In this document: in pieces, positions 1 through 7,433 of the stretch | Layout of the letters: the number at the start of each line of letters is the position of its first letter | Numbering within the stretch: the first letter of the stretch is position 1 | Source: JAGVSR01 sp963742405 | GTDB taxonomy: Bacteria; Pseudomonadota; Alphaproteobacteria; Rhizobiales; Hyphomicrobiaceae | Length of the DNA stretch: 64,000 nt | Assembly: GCA_963742405.1 (NCBI GenBank) | Contig: CAVUMB010000006.1 | Coordinates: 1-64,000 of the forward strand | Reading direction: 5' to 3' | Made by a program: the position numbers and the translations under genes | The notes under the pieces: model-generated | What the model was told of the DNA's origin: nothing | Seen by the model: only the letters and a program-made list of their open reading frames with translations | The model's database searches: none

Positions 1-151
1 AGGCAACGGTACCACTCAAAACCCGATAGGAGAGGTTCCGCCGGTGCGGCGTCACAGAACCGGCACCAAAGCGGTCTCTAAGGTCCTTGATCGAATGGTG
101 ACCCCGCGCCAACTCCCGGACACTGCGGACGAAATTCGAATTGATACTCAT
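1..151 (-). CDS. Unidentified partial gene running off the left edge
   Basis: An ATG at 149-151 on the minus strand opens a frame of 50 codons that stays open to base 1, so the 3' end lies outside the window. The visible peptide is basic and polar (starts MSINSNFVRSVREL) with no signal peptide or membrane segment. It begins 32 bases after the 3' end of tRNA-Ser on the same strand. I do not recognise the family. The position next to a tRNA 3' end would suit a gene of an integrated element, but that is inference. It could also be a chance open frame. Confidence 0.3.
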   Translation of the reverse strand, partial: MSINSNFVRSVRELARGHHSIKDLRDRFGAGSVTPHRRNLSYRVLSGTVA

Positions 152-183
152 GGTTCATTCTTCACATTGAAATCAATGAGTTA

Positions 184-273
184 TGGCGGAGAGGGAGGGA
201 TTCGAACCCCCGGTACGGTTGCCCGTACATCGGATTTCGAGTGCGACGCGATCGACCACTCTGCCACCTCTCC
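184..273 (-). tRNA. tRNA-Ser (anticodon CGA)
   Basis: Read on the minus strand, the sequence starts GGAGAGG, has the long variable arm of a class II tRNA (GTACGGGCAACCGTAC), a T-loop GTTCGAATC and ends in an encoded CCA at 184-186. The seven-base anticodon loop is CTCGAAA, giving anticodon CGA for the serine codon UCG. The acceptor stem GGAGAGG/CCTCTCC pairs perfectly. The anticodon stem TCGCA/TCCGA holds one C-C mismatch, which is unusual but not disqualifying. Confidence 0.95.
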
Positions 274-501
274 GGAAGCCGTGGCGCCCTTAGGCGGAGC
301 CCGCTTCTAAACGGTGCGCCGCCGGTGCAAGGGCCATTGCGACGTGTTCGCAACACCGCTGGCACCGCTTCTCAGGCCGATGTTTGTCGTGAAACATCCG
401 ACATTTTGCCGGGCCGCATAAACGATCCTCACCGTCACTCCGGATCATCGCTGCCGCAAAAAGATAGACGCGGCGTCTCCGAAACCCTGCCGCTAATGAC
501 C

Positions 502-523
502 GTAAGCGCTGCACCGCCCCCAC
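502..523. repeat. IS66 terminal inverted repeat (tnpC side)
   Basis: Starts GTAAGCG and matches the inverted end at 3039-3060 in 20 of 22 positions. It lies 9 bases beyond the tnpC stop codon at 533-535. Confidence 0.9.
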
Positions 524-532
524 GTTGACGGG

Positions 533-2176
533 TCAGGCTGGGATCTTGGCGTAGGCCCAGGGCATCAGGTCGTCGATGCGCGATGCCGGCCAGCGGTTGA
601 CGAGCTTGGTCAGCGTGTCGGCGAGCCAGGCGTGCGGGTTCACGGCGTTGAGCTTGCAGGTCTCGATCAGCGAGGCGATGATCGCCCAGTTGGCGCCGCC
701 CTCGTCGCTGCCGGCGAAGAGCGCGTTCTTCCGGTTGAGCGCGATCGGCCGGATGCTGCGCTCGACCGTGTTGGTGTCGATCTCGATGCGGCCGTCGTCG
801 AGGAAGCGGCCAAGGCCCTCCCAGTGGTTCAGGCCGTAGCGGATCGCCTTGGCGGTCTCGGAGCCGCGCGGCAGCTTTGCGAGCTGCTGCGTCGAGCCAC
901 GTCTTCAGGGCGTCGACGAGCGGTTTCGCTGCGCGCCTGCCGCGCGCTGCGGCGCTCGTCGGCGCTGCGGCCGCGGATCTCGGCTTCGATCCCGTAGAGC
1001 GCGCCGATCCGGTCGAGCGCCTCGGTCGCGATCGGCGCGTTGCCGCCCTTGGCGATGTCGTAGAACTGGCGGCGGAAGTGGCTCCAGCAGAAGGCGAGCG
1101 TCACAGCGCCGCCGGGACGCGTCTGCATCGGTCAGCGCATTGTAGCCGACATAGCCGTCGACCTGCAGCGTGCCGCTGAAGCCGGCGAGCAGCGACGCGT
1201 GCATGCTCGCCGCCGCGACCGGGCGCATAGATGTAGGCGACGGCTGGCGGATCGGCGCCGCCCCACGGTCGATCATCGCGCGCGATGGCCCAGAGGTAGC
1301 CGGTCTTCGTCTCGCCGCGCCCCGGATCGAGCACCGGGCAGCGCGTCTCGTCGCAGAACAGCTTCGGCGAGCCCTTCAGGATCTCGATCAGGCGCGCATG
1401 CAGCGGCTCGAGCTCGACGGCGGCGAAGCCGACCCAGTGGCACAGCGTCGAGCGATCAGATGCAACGCCCTCGCGCGCCAAGATCTGCGCCTGCCGGTAC
1501 AGCGGAAGGTGGTCGGCGTATTTCGACACGAGCACGTCGGCGACCAGCGCTTCGGTCGGCATGCCGCCTTCGATCAGACGCTGTGGCGCCGGCGCCTGGA
1601 TGACGCCGGCAGTGTCGACCGCGCCGGTCTTCTCACACGTGCGGCAGGCGTACTTCGGACGCCGCGTGACGATCACACGCAGTTTCGCCGGGATCTTGTC
1701 GAGGCGCTCGGACGTGTCTTCGCCGATGACGTGCAGCGCGCCGCCGCAGCAGGGGCAAGCTTTCGCCTCCGGCTCGATGACGATCTCCTCGCGCGGCAGA
1801 TGCGCCGGTAGATGGCCCTCGATTGGCGCGGCGCTTCGCGGTTGCCTCGCGCCTGATGATCTCATTCGCCGCTTCAGCCTTCGCGTTCTCGACGGCGAAG
1901 CCGGTCTCGCACGTCGTCGAGCGCGAGGTTCAGCTGATCCTCGCTGATCCTCTCCGACGAGCGGCCGAAGTGCGCGCGGCGCAGCACCCGCAGGATATGC
2001 GCAAAGCGCTCGTTCTGGCTTTTGAAGCGAAGGTTCTCGCTGGCAAGAGCCGCATTCTCGGCACGCGCGGCGAGCACCATCGCCTTCAAGGCCGCGACGT
2101 CATCCGGCAGTTCGTCGGGCGACAGCATCATGGCCGGGAGAATCGCCGATTTGCGGCGTCGCAGCGCTAGTGGCAC
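533..2176 (-). pseudogene. tnpC: IS66 TnpC transposase, broken by several frameshifts
   Basis: This is the large DDE transposase of IS66 elements. The protein can be followed in pieces. The N-terminus has a leucine-zipper-like stretch and the motif FGRSSERI. Then come the zinc-finger-like CPCCGG and CRTCEK pairs, the catalytic stretch FCDETRCPVLDPG, the segment VDGYVGYNAL, CWSHFRRQFYD, and a C-terminus ending MPWAYAKIPA before a TGA at 533-535. Frame changes occur near 1880-1900, 1815, 1205, 1125, 930 and 890. The ones I could align look like single extra bases. The product as written would be non-functional. The extra-base pattern recurs in housekeeping genes of this window, so part of the damage may be sequencing error. 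Confidence 0.9.
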
Positions 2177-2194
2177 GCGCGCGTCCGATGTGGA

Positions 2195-2548
2195 TCACTG
2201 CGCCGCTGTGGGACGCACGACACGCTGCGCATGCACACGCGACCAATCGAGCCCTTCGAGCAGCGCCGAGAGCTGCGCCGGCGACAGCCGCATCACGCCG
2301 TCCTCGACCTTCGGCCAGCGGAACTTGCCGCCTTCGAGCCGCTTTGTCAGGAGGCACACGCCGGTGCCATCCCAGAACAGCAGCTTCACACGATCGGCGC
2401 GCTTGGCGCGGAACACATAGATCACGCCGGAGAACGGCTCCAATTTCAGTTCGTTCTCGACGATGGCGGCGAGCCCATCCATGCCCTTGCGGAAGTCGAC
2501 AGGCTTGGTCGCGACCAGCACCCGCACGCTGGTCGGCGGCACGATCAT
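2195..2548 (-). CDS. tnpB: IS66 TnpB accessory protein (Orf2)
   Basis: A 117-residue protein of the usual TnpB size. It has the family-typical stretches KPVDFRKGMDGLA, YVFRAKRADRVKLL and FWDGTGVCLLTKRLE. TnpB is needed for IS66 transposition together with TnpA and TnpC, but its biochemical role is not settled. The ATG overlaps the tnpA stop codon by four bases (ATGA), consistent with coupled translation. Unlike tnpC, this reading frame is intact. Confidence 0.93.
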   Translation of the reverse strand: MIVPPTSVRVLVATKPVDFRKGMDGLAAIVENELKLEPFSGVIYVFRAKRADRVKLLFWDGTGVCLLTKRLEGGKFRWPKVEDGVMRLSPAQLSALLEGLDWSRVHAQRVVRPTAAQ

Positions 2549-3000
2549 GCCAGCACCTTCAGCGCCTTCAATACGAGTGCGAGCGTCTTGGCGTCGGCGG
2601 CGCCGCGTATCCGCACCGTCGCCGCTGCCGATGCTGATCTCGATTGCCGATACTTCCCCAGTCTGGGCTGAGACAGGCTCTGCCGGTTGCGCGGTGCCAT
2701 ATCGACGACGGCGCGCGCGAACATCGCCGGCTCACCGCCCGAGAACCCAGAAGCCTTCAACGCATCCACGCGGAAAGTCTTGATCCACCCGAACAGCTGC
2801 GATGGCGTGACGTCATGCCGGCGGGCGACGCGAGACACCACAGCGCCATCGGCGAGCGCCTCGGCGACAATCGCAATCTTGGCCTCGTCCGGCCACTTGC
2901 GGCGCCGGTCGTCGCCAGAAAGCACCTCGATCCGGCGCGGCCGGACAGGCTTAGTGATATCACTATGGTCGTCACTATGGACGTATCGATCCTGCGCCAT
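2545..3000 (-). CDS. tnpA: IS66 TnpA, helix-turn-helix accessory protein
   Basis: A 151-residue protein with a helix-turn-helix near residues 34-75 (WPDEAKIAIVAEAL, VARRHDVTPSQLFGW), as in IS66 TnpA and IS3-type OrfA proteins, followed by the family-typical tail RIRGAADAKTLALVLKALK. The stretch between them (about residues 108-128) reads less well than the neighbouring frame, which gives TGEVSAIEISIGSGDGA. Two compensating indels may therefore have replaced about 20 residues. The start at 3000 lies just inside the right inverted repeat. Confidence 0.85.
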   Translation of the reverse strand: MAQDRYVHSDDHSDITKPVRPRRIEVLSGDDRRRKWPDEAKIAIVAEALADGAVVSRVARRHDVTPSQLFGWIKTFRVDALKASGFSGGEPAMFARAVVDMAPRNRQSLSQPRLGKYRQSRSASAAATVRIRGAADAKTLALVLKALKVLA

Positions 3001-3038
3001 GGCGCACCACGATCAACCCATCCGCCAAAGAATTCCAG

Positions 3039-3060
3039 GTGGGAGCGGTGAAGCGCTTAC
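3039..3060. repeat. IS66 terminal inverted repeat (tnpA side)
   Basis: The inverted partner of 502-523, ending CGCTTAC on the plus strand. It lies 38 bases upstream of the tnpA start codon. Confidence 0.9.
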
Positions 3061-3201
3061 CAAGGTCGCTTGCCTCGCTGAAAACTTCGTCGAGCTTCTT
3101 CTGAACTCGCGCCATCGCCGACGGCATAGAAAACGAGGGTATCGTCTGCATCCGGCAGTGCCTTGATCGCGTCCAACAAGGGGGCCTGTCGGAGACGCAT
3201 C
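3061..3201 (-). pseudogene. Arylsulfatase fragment cut by IS66
   Basis: On the minus strand, immediately outside the IS66 right end, one frame reads LLDAIKALPDADDTLVFYAV followed by GDGASSEE. The intact sulfatases of this window read VIDELDRLGIRDNTLVFYIF then GDNGSSAEG at the same place, the strand before a conserved metal-site region. No start codon, no active-site cysteine motif and no continuation on the other side of the element (274-501) can be found. It appears to be the stump of a further sulfatase copy, truncated by the insertion and a deletion. The call rests on about 30 residues. Confidence 0.5.
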
Positions 3202-3264
3202 CCTTTGACCTGCAGAAAAGGTCGTCTTCGAAGCTTGTCGGCACACCAGCACTGGGAGTTTCGG

Positions 3265-5151
3265 TCAGGCTTCATGTACGTAGAGACCGGGCGCGTCGAT
3301 TTTTGCGGCAAACCCGATCTCGCTCGAGCCCATTGCCGGGGGCGGAGCGGGCTCGCCGGAATGCGCCTCAAGCCAGTTCACCCAGGCCGGCCACCATGAG
3401 CCCTCACAAACAGGCGTCTGCATCGCCCAAGTGTCGGGATCGATGTGGACGTCCTGCTCCATTCGCGTGGCGATCTGATAGCTGCGCAGCGGATGTCCCG
3501 GTTCGGAAATAATGCCGGCGTTATGCCCACCTACCGTCAATACAAACGTCACGTCCGTATCGGAGAACTGATTCCACTTGTACACCGACCGCCACGGCGC
3601 AACGTGATCGTTGACGGTTCCAACGGTGAAAATGGGCTGACGGATATCGCCGATCGACACCGGGCGTCCATCCACTAGGTATCGGCCCTCTGCCAGATCG
3701 TTATTGAGATAAAGGTTGCGCAAATACTCCGAATGCATGCGGTAGGGGAGCCGGGTCGAATCCGCGTTCCATGCCATCAGGTCGTTCATAGGCGTCCGCT
3801 CGCCAAGAAGGTACTCGCGCATCATGCGCGACCAGATCAGGTCGTTGGAGCGCAAAAGCTGAAAGGCACCCGACATTTGCTTGGCATCAAGAAATCCCTG
3901 CTCCCACATCATATCATCAAGGAAGCGCAACTGGCTTTCGTTGATGAAGAGCTGCAATTCGCCGGGCTCTGTGAAATCGATTTGCGCGGCAAGGAACGAC
4001 AGTGTCTCGAATGGCGATTGTCCGTTGCGCGCCAGCGCCGCCGACGCGATAGCCAAAAGCGTACCGCCGAGGCAATAGCCCACGCCATGCACTTTTCGAT
4101 CTGGAGTTATCGCCTCAATAGCCTCGAGTGCTGCGAGAATTCCTAGCCGGCGGTAGTCCTCAAGACCCAGATCGCGCGCGTCGGGGTCGGGGTTCTTCCA
4201 CGAGATCGTGAAGACTGTAAAGCCTTGGTCGACGAGGTACTTGATGAGTGAGTTTTTAGGCGAAAGGTCCAGAATATAATATTTCATGATCCACGCCGGT
4301 ACAATGAGAACCGGTTCCGGGCGCACCTTGTTGGTCGCCGGCCCATACTGAATGAGTTCGATCAAATGATTGCGATAAACGACCTTGCCCGGCGTTACGG
4401 CGACATTCCGCCCCGGCACATACGCCTCGGCGCCGACCGGTGGCCGACCGCCTACCGTTCGCTCCCAATCCTCAATAAAATTCTGGAAGCCTCGGACGAG
4501 ATTGCGCCCGCCCTCACGAAAGGTCGTATTGATAACTTCTGGATTCGTCAGCACGAAGTTGGACGGTGCGAAGACGTCTAGGATCTGGCGAGCGGTAAAT
4601 TCCAGCATTCGCTCGTGCTGTACCGAGACACCCGGCACGCCGGTGGTGGCCACGTGCCACCACTGCTGCAACAACAAGTGCGATTGGTAGTAGAAGTTGA
4701 ACGGCCATTTCTGCCAGCTTTCAGCGACGAATCTCTTGTCCTGAGGCAGGGGTTCGATGCAGGGGTCGTGACCGTTCGGCGCAAAGATGCATTGCATCAT
4801 GTGACGCTGCAGACGGCTCCATTTTCGAACGGACTTCTCGGCAAGCTGCATCCGCTTGCCTGGCGATGCCGCCAGATGAGCGAGCCAATCGAGATACGCT
4901 CCCGTTAGCGAGGCCGGAGAAAGGCCCATTGTCTGTTTGGCGATCGCCGCATGCGCTGCCCTGTCGAGCAATTCGGCCAGAGCTGTCGACGTGTAGGAAT
5001 TGCGTTCTGTCAGCGACGGCGGGTAGCCGAGTCTTGGTGGAGTAGGAACAACTGCCGTTGCACTATATTGCGAGGGCAGAGATTTAGATCTCGCCGCTGT
5101 GGACGATATGTCCAGAGGCTGCAGTGACGATCCCGTTTCACGACGTTCCAT
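3265..5151 (-). CDS. phaC: Class I poly(3-hydroxyalkanoate) synthase
   Basis: PhaC polymerises (R)-3-hydroxyacyl-CoA into polyhydroxyalkanoate on the surface of carbon-storage granules. The 628-residue length suits class I enzymes. The N-terminal PhaC domain spans roughly residues 120-290, and the alpha/beta-hydrolase core carries the modified lipase box GYCLGG with catalytic Cys360. The other members of the triad fit VNDHVAPW (Asp) and GGHNAGI (His) further on. No phaA, phaB, phaR or phasin gene is near, so this is a lone synthase, possibly an extra copy. The gene ends about 60 bases from the truncated sulfatase. An imperfect FNR-like box lies 90 bases upstream. Confidence 0.95.
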   Translation of the reverse strand: MERRETGSSLQPLDISSTAARSKSLPSQYSATAVVPTPPRLGYPPSLTERNSYTSTALAELLDRAAHAAIAKQTMGLSPASLTGAYLDWLAHLAASPGKRMQLAEKSVRKWSRLQRHMMQCIFAPNGHDPCIEPLPQDKRFVAESWQKWPFNFYYQSHLLLQQWWHVATTGVPGVSVQHERMLEFTARQILDVFAPSNFVLTNPEVINTTFREGGRNLVRGFQNFIEDWERTVGGRPPVGAEAYVPGRNVAVTPGKVVYRNHLIELIQYGPATNKVRPEPVLIVPAWIMKYYILDLSPKNSLIKYLVDQGFTVFTISWKNPDPDARDLGLEDYRRLGILAALEAIEAITPDRKVHGVGYCLGGTLLAIASAALARNGQSPFETLSFLAAQIDFTEPGELQLFINESQLRFLDDMMWEQGFLDAKQMSGAFQLLRSNDLIWSRMMREYLLGERTPMNDLMAWNADSTRLPYRMHSEYLRNLYLNNDLAEGRYLVDGRPVSIGDIRQPIFTVGTVNDHVAPWRSVYKWNQFSDTDVTFVLTVGGHNAGIISEPGHPLRSYQIATRMEQDVHIDPDTWAMQTPVCEGSWWPAWVNWLEAHSGEPAPPPAMGSSEIGFAAKIDAPGLYVHEA

Positions 5152-5240
5152 CAGAGCGATTTCTTTCGTATGCGGAGGAGTTTTCTTGGGGGCATTGGAT
5201 CAACGACTTTCCATATTGAATAGAGAACTCAGTTACCAAC

Positions 5241-5254
5241 TTGCGCTGGATCAA
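5241..5254. promoter_or_regulatory. Imperfect FNR/FixK-like box between phaC and the CBS gene
   Basis: TTGCGCTGGATCAA matches the FNR/FixK consensus TTGAT-N4-ATCAA in 8 of 10 conserved positions. It lies between the divergent phaC and CBS-domain genes. On its own this is weak. It gains a little weight from better boxes at 6146 and 7958. Confidence 0.25.
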
Positions 5255-5370
5255 GGCAGTGACCCGTCCAAGACCGAAGAATTCATTGGTTGGGTTTGCG
5301 TTGTTTTCTGCACCTTTCACAGGATTACGCCGCAACGGGAGAGATGACTCCGCAAGAGTAGGAGAATGCG

Positions 5371-5793
5371 ATGACAAATCGTCGGCTCGCCTGCATGGTG
5401 AAAGACCAAAATCCCTTAGTGATGTCCGAGAGCGACACGGTTGGGAAGGCATGCGCTGCAATGTACCAGCGTCGGGCTGGCTCGATCCTCGTCATCGACG
5501 GTCATGAGCATCTCAGCGGCATTTTCACGGGACGAGATGCCGTGCGCGTTTTGGCCAATGGTGCCGATGCCTCTACGATGCCGCTCGTTCTGGCGATGAC
5601 GCGAAATCCGACGACCATTCACCCGGCGCAGCGCGCAATTGATGCCTTGCGCATTATGTCGGATAGCGGATTTCGCCATCTTCCCGTCATCGAGAATGGT
5701 CGGATTTGGGGCGTCGTATCTCGAGGCGATTTCAAGGGATTGGAACTCGATCGCCTCGACGACGATGAACACTTGGCGGAATGCATATGGTAG
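5371..5793 (+). CDS. CBS-domain pair protein
   Basis: A 140-residue soluble protein made almost entirely of two CBS domains (about residues 8-65 and 75-130), seen in VGKACAAMYQRRAGSILVID and AIDALRIMSDSGFRHLPVIE with the typical G(I/V)(F/V)(T/S)RGD ends. CBS pairs bind adenine nucleotides or related ligands and act as sensors, but no partner domain is fused here, so the target is unknown. The start has a good Shine-Dalgarno sequence (GTAGGAGAATGCG). It is divergent from phaC and convergent with a cytochrome c gene six bases away. Stand-alone CBS proteins are common in low-oxygen regulons of rhizobia-like bacteria; a link here is inference. Confidence 0.85.
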   Translation: MTNRRLACMVKDQNPLVMSESDTVGKACAAMYQRRAGSILVIDGHEHLSGIFTGRDAVRVLANGADASTMPLVLAMTRNPTTIHPAQRAIDALRIMSDSGFRHLPVIENGRIWGVVSRGDFKGLELDRLDDDEHLAECIW

Positions 5794-5798
5794 GCCCC

Positions 5799-6110
5799 TT
5801 ACTCGCCAGCCAAGTAAGTCTGAACGGCCGCGATGTCTTCGGATGAGAATTGGATCTGAGGCATCGCCATGTGTCGCGATCCCATTCCTTCGGCCAATTC
5901 GAATTCAAGCCGATCTGACGGATATGATCGGAGCTTGTCCCACAGGTTGGGCGCGGTCCCAAGCGGGCTTTTTATTTCAGCACTAACAGCATGGCACCGA
6001 CCACACCGCTGTTTGAGCAGCGCTTGCCCATCGTTCTCAACAGACTGAACTGCGCCCGCATGAGCGACCAGTAGGACCCCCAGTGCCATGGCACTTACGG
6101 ACGTCTTCAT
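5799..6110 (-). CDS. Small periplasmic c-type cytochrome
   Basis: A 103-residue class I cytochrome c. A signal peptide (MKTSVSAMALGVLLVAHAGA) is followed by one haem-binding motif CGRCH and a distal methionine in MAMPQIQF. It is an electron carrier in the periplasm, partner unknown. The start at 6110 was chosen over an upstream in-frame ATG because GGAGGAGAA stands directly before it. An FNR-like box lies about 40 bases upstream. The final residues (SSEDIAAVQTYL) are the usual C-terminal helix of the family. The second cytochrome c gene at 6392 is on the same strand upstream. Confidence 0.88.
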   Translation of the reverse strand: MKTSVSAMALGVLLVAHAGAVQSVENDGQALLKQRCGRCHAVSAEIKSPLGTAPNLWDKLRSYPSDRLEFELAEGMGSRHMAMPQIQFSSEDIAAVQTYLAGE

Positions 6111-6145
6111 TTCTCCTCCGCCCATCATCGATTGCAGATCGCTTG

Positions 6146-6159
6146 CTGATCCTGATCAA
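6146..6159 (-). promoter_or_regulatory. FNR/FixK-type box upstream of the cytochrome c gene
   Basis: Read on the minus strand, TTGATCAGGATCAG matches TTGAT-N4-ATCAA in 9 of 10 conserved positions. It ends 35 bases upstream of the cytochrome c start codon at 6110, where an activator of the Crp/FNR family would bind. This suggests induction at low oxygen; only the sequence match is seen. Confidence 0.45.
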
Positions 6160-6164
6160 AGTTA

Positions 6165-6346
6165 CTCATCTGTGGCCGCCGGTTGTGTGGACGGCGCTTT
6201 ACTGATCGTCGGCCGATCAAGTTTCAATCAGCAATTGATAGCTACATGAACCTTACTTCCGACGGATGCTTTGAGGTCCCTTGAAGCATCCGTCCTCATA
6301 AAGCACCCTCGGCCTCCCCCTCCCGGCCGAGGGTTCTCCTTTTTTG
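6165..6346 (+). ncRNA. Candidate small RNA with three hairpins and a terminator
   Basis: The interval between the two cytochrome c genes carries no open frame but three consecutive stem-loops on the plus strand. They are TGATCG/CGATCA at 6203-6219, an 11-bp perfect stem GACGGATGCTT/AAGCATCCGTC at 6261-6294, and a 9-bp stem at 6306-6333 followed by a T-rich run. No plus-strand gene precedes the terminator, so it must end an unannotated transcript if it is used. The terminator loop is TCCCCCTCCC, a pyrimidine-rich sequence resembling the anti-Shine-Dalgarno loops of some alphaproteobacterial small RNAs. The 5' end is a guess. Confidence 0.4.
6306..6345 (+). terminator. Rho-independent terminator
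   Basis: The inverted repeat CCCTCGGCC/GGCCGAGGG (6306-6314 and 6325-6333) has a 10-base loop and is followed by TTCTCCTTTTTT. This is one of the clearest intrinsic terminators in the window. It faces the plus strand, antiparallel to both flanking cytochrome genes. Confidence 0.75.
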
Positions 6347-6391
6347 GAAGTTCTCTTTTCACGGCTGCTTTCCCGGCCGATATCCGACTGT

Positions 6392-6733
6392 CTATTTTCC
6401 TGCTGGGTCTCTGAGCGACATGATGTAGGAGATGACATCTCGAAGTTCGCTGTTGGTGAACGACACCTTCGGCATTGCGGGATGTGGGAAGATGATCGCT
6501 CCGGCTAAACGCTCTTGAGATTGATCGGGCTTGTTAGCGATAGAGTAAAAACTGGAAATATCAGACTTGGCGATGTTGCCCGGGCTCGCATCCACGATGT
6601 GACAAGTAGAGCAAAGGCTCTCAGCTATTTCCCTTCCTCTGCCGGGGTCGGTAACAACCGACTGGGCCAGTGCGGGGCCTGTTACAATGGTTGCCATCAA
6701 CGCCGTGGCCAAGTGTGTCGTCCATCTTCTCAT
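6392..6733 (-). CDS. Small periplasmic c-type cytochrome
   Basis: A 113-residue exported cytochrome c. A signal peptide (MRRWTTHLATALMATIVTGPALAQ) is followed by a haem motif CSTCH and a distal methionine in HPAMPKVSF, with the closing helix ELRDVISYIMSLRD. The start at 6733 has GGGAGAG upstream and gives a clean signal peptide. The longer open frame upstream contains debris of another cytochrome and is not part of this gene. Its sequence differs clearly from the cytochrome at 5799, so the two are distant paralogues. Partner enzyme unknown. Confidence 0.88.
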   Translation of the reverse strand: MRRWTTHLATALMATIVTGPALAQSVVTDPGRGREIAESLCSTCHIVDASPGNIAKSDISSFYSIANKPDQSQERLAGAIIFPHPAMPKVSFTNSELRDVISYIMSLRDPAGK

Positions 6734-6787
6734 TGCTATTCTCTCCCTAGCCGAAGAAGCCGCCAGATAGTGGTGCTGCGAAGTCAG

Positions 6788-6865
6788 TCCAGTGTTTCGC
6801 AGCGACATGATATAAGCTTTCGAGTTTCTAAGCTCCTCGTTTGTGAATGATGGAGGCGGTGGCGG
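6788..6865 (-). pseudogene. C-terminal remnant of another cytochrome c
   Basis: Upstream of the intact cytochrome c, the minus strand reads PPPSFTNEELRNSKAYIMSL followed by RNTG. This closely matches the end of the downstream protein (VSFTNSELRDVISYIMSLRD). No haem motif or signal peptide precedes it. It is best explained as the 3' tail of a duplicated or recombined cytochrome c gene. The remnant stops one base from an NRAMP fragment on the other strand, marking a recombination joint at about 6866. Confidence 0.6.
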
Positions 6866-6866
6866 A

Positions 6867-6932
6867 ATGAGCGAAACCAGTCCGCCGCGCATCTCATGGT
6901 TTCGGCGGCTCGGTCCCGGCCTCATCACCGGC
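6867..6932 (+). pseudogene. N-terminal fragment of an NRAMP-type metal transporter
   Basis: The 22 codons starting ATG AGC GAA read MSETSPP, then SWFRRLGPGLITG, the conserved N-terminus before the first membrane helix of NRAMP divalent-metal transporters (family pattern LGPGLITGxxDDDPSG). After GLITG the similarity stops abruptly and the frame runs on towards yaiI. No other transporter segment is in the window. It is the 5' stump of a gene whose remainder was deleted. Confidence 0.5.
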
Positions 6933-6980
6933 GTATCTTCGGTATTCACGGTGAGCCAACACTGGGAGACGACACGGAGA

Positions 6981-7433
6981 ATGCAAATCTACGTCGATGC
7001 CGATGCCTGTCCTGTCAAGTCTGAGGCAGTCCGCGTCGCAGCAAGGCATGGTCTCACGATCTTTATGGTCTCCAACAGCTGGATGCGGCTTGAAGAGAAC
7101 CCGCTGGTACAGCGTGTTGTTGTCGCCGAAGGAGCGGATGCCGCCGACGATTGGATCGCCGAGCGCGTCTGTGCCTTCGACATTGTCGTTACTGCCGACA
7201 TCTTGCTCGCTTCGCGATGTCTCAAGGCGGGAGCGCAGTGCATAGGTCCGACCGGCAAGCCCTTCACCGATGCAAATATCGGTACGGCAGTCGCCATGCG
7301 AGACCTTCAACGGCATTTGCGCGAGACTGGGGAAAGCCGGGGGCTCAATGCTGTATTCGGGCCACGCGACCGGTCTCGATTTCTGGAAGCGATGGAGAAT
7401 GCAGTTCAACTTGGCCAACGAGGTGGCCGCTAA
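6981..7433 (+). CDS. yaiI: YaiI/YqxD (UPF0178, DUF188) family protein
   Basis: A 150-residue protein starting MQIYVDADACPVKSE, the signature opening of the DUF188 family. It continues with VVTADILLASRCL and GPTGKPFTDANIG, both conserved. The fold is PIN/NYN-like and a nuclease role is suspected, but no function is established. The ATG at 6981 follows CGGAGA. An upstream in-frame ATG exists only because the NRAMP stump is fused to the frame. The C-terminal third (FGPRDRSRFLEAMENAVQ) is also typical, so the protein is complete. Confidence 0.9.
   Translation: MQIYVDADACPVKSEAVRVAARHGLTIFMVSNSWMRLEENPLVQRVVVAEGADAADDWIAERVCAFDIVVTADILLASRCLKAGAQCIGPTGKPFTDANIGTAVAMRDLQRHLRETGESRGLNAVFGPRDRSRFLEAMENAVQLGQRGGR

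Larger units (their letters stand above)
502..3060 (-). mobile_element. IS66-family insertion sequence, 2559 bp
   Basis: The element has the IS66 layout of three genes, here all on the minus strand: tnpA, tnpB and a long tnpC. It is bounded by terminal inverted repeats starting GTAAGCG, the family hallmark. The left end from 502 reads GTAAGCGCTGCACCGCCCCC and the right end, read inward from 3060, reads GTAAGCGCTTCACCGCTCCC, 18 of 20 identical. IS66 elements make 8-bp target duplications, but the flanks differ (TAATGACC at 494-501, CAAGGTCG at 3061-3068). One flank has therefore been lost or rearranged since insertion. The tnpC gene is frame-broken, so this copy looks unable to move by itself as sequenced. 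Confidence 0.95.

Noticed and set aside
1170..1811. A 213-codon plus-strand frame inside the IS66 element
   Set aside because: It is antisense to the recognisable TnpC segments, with no motif of its own.
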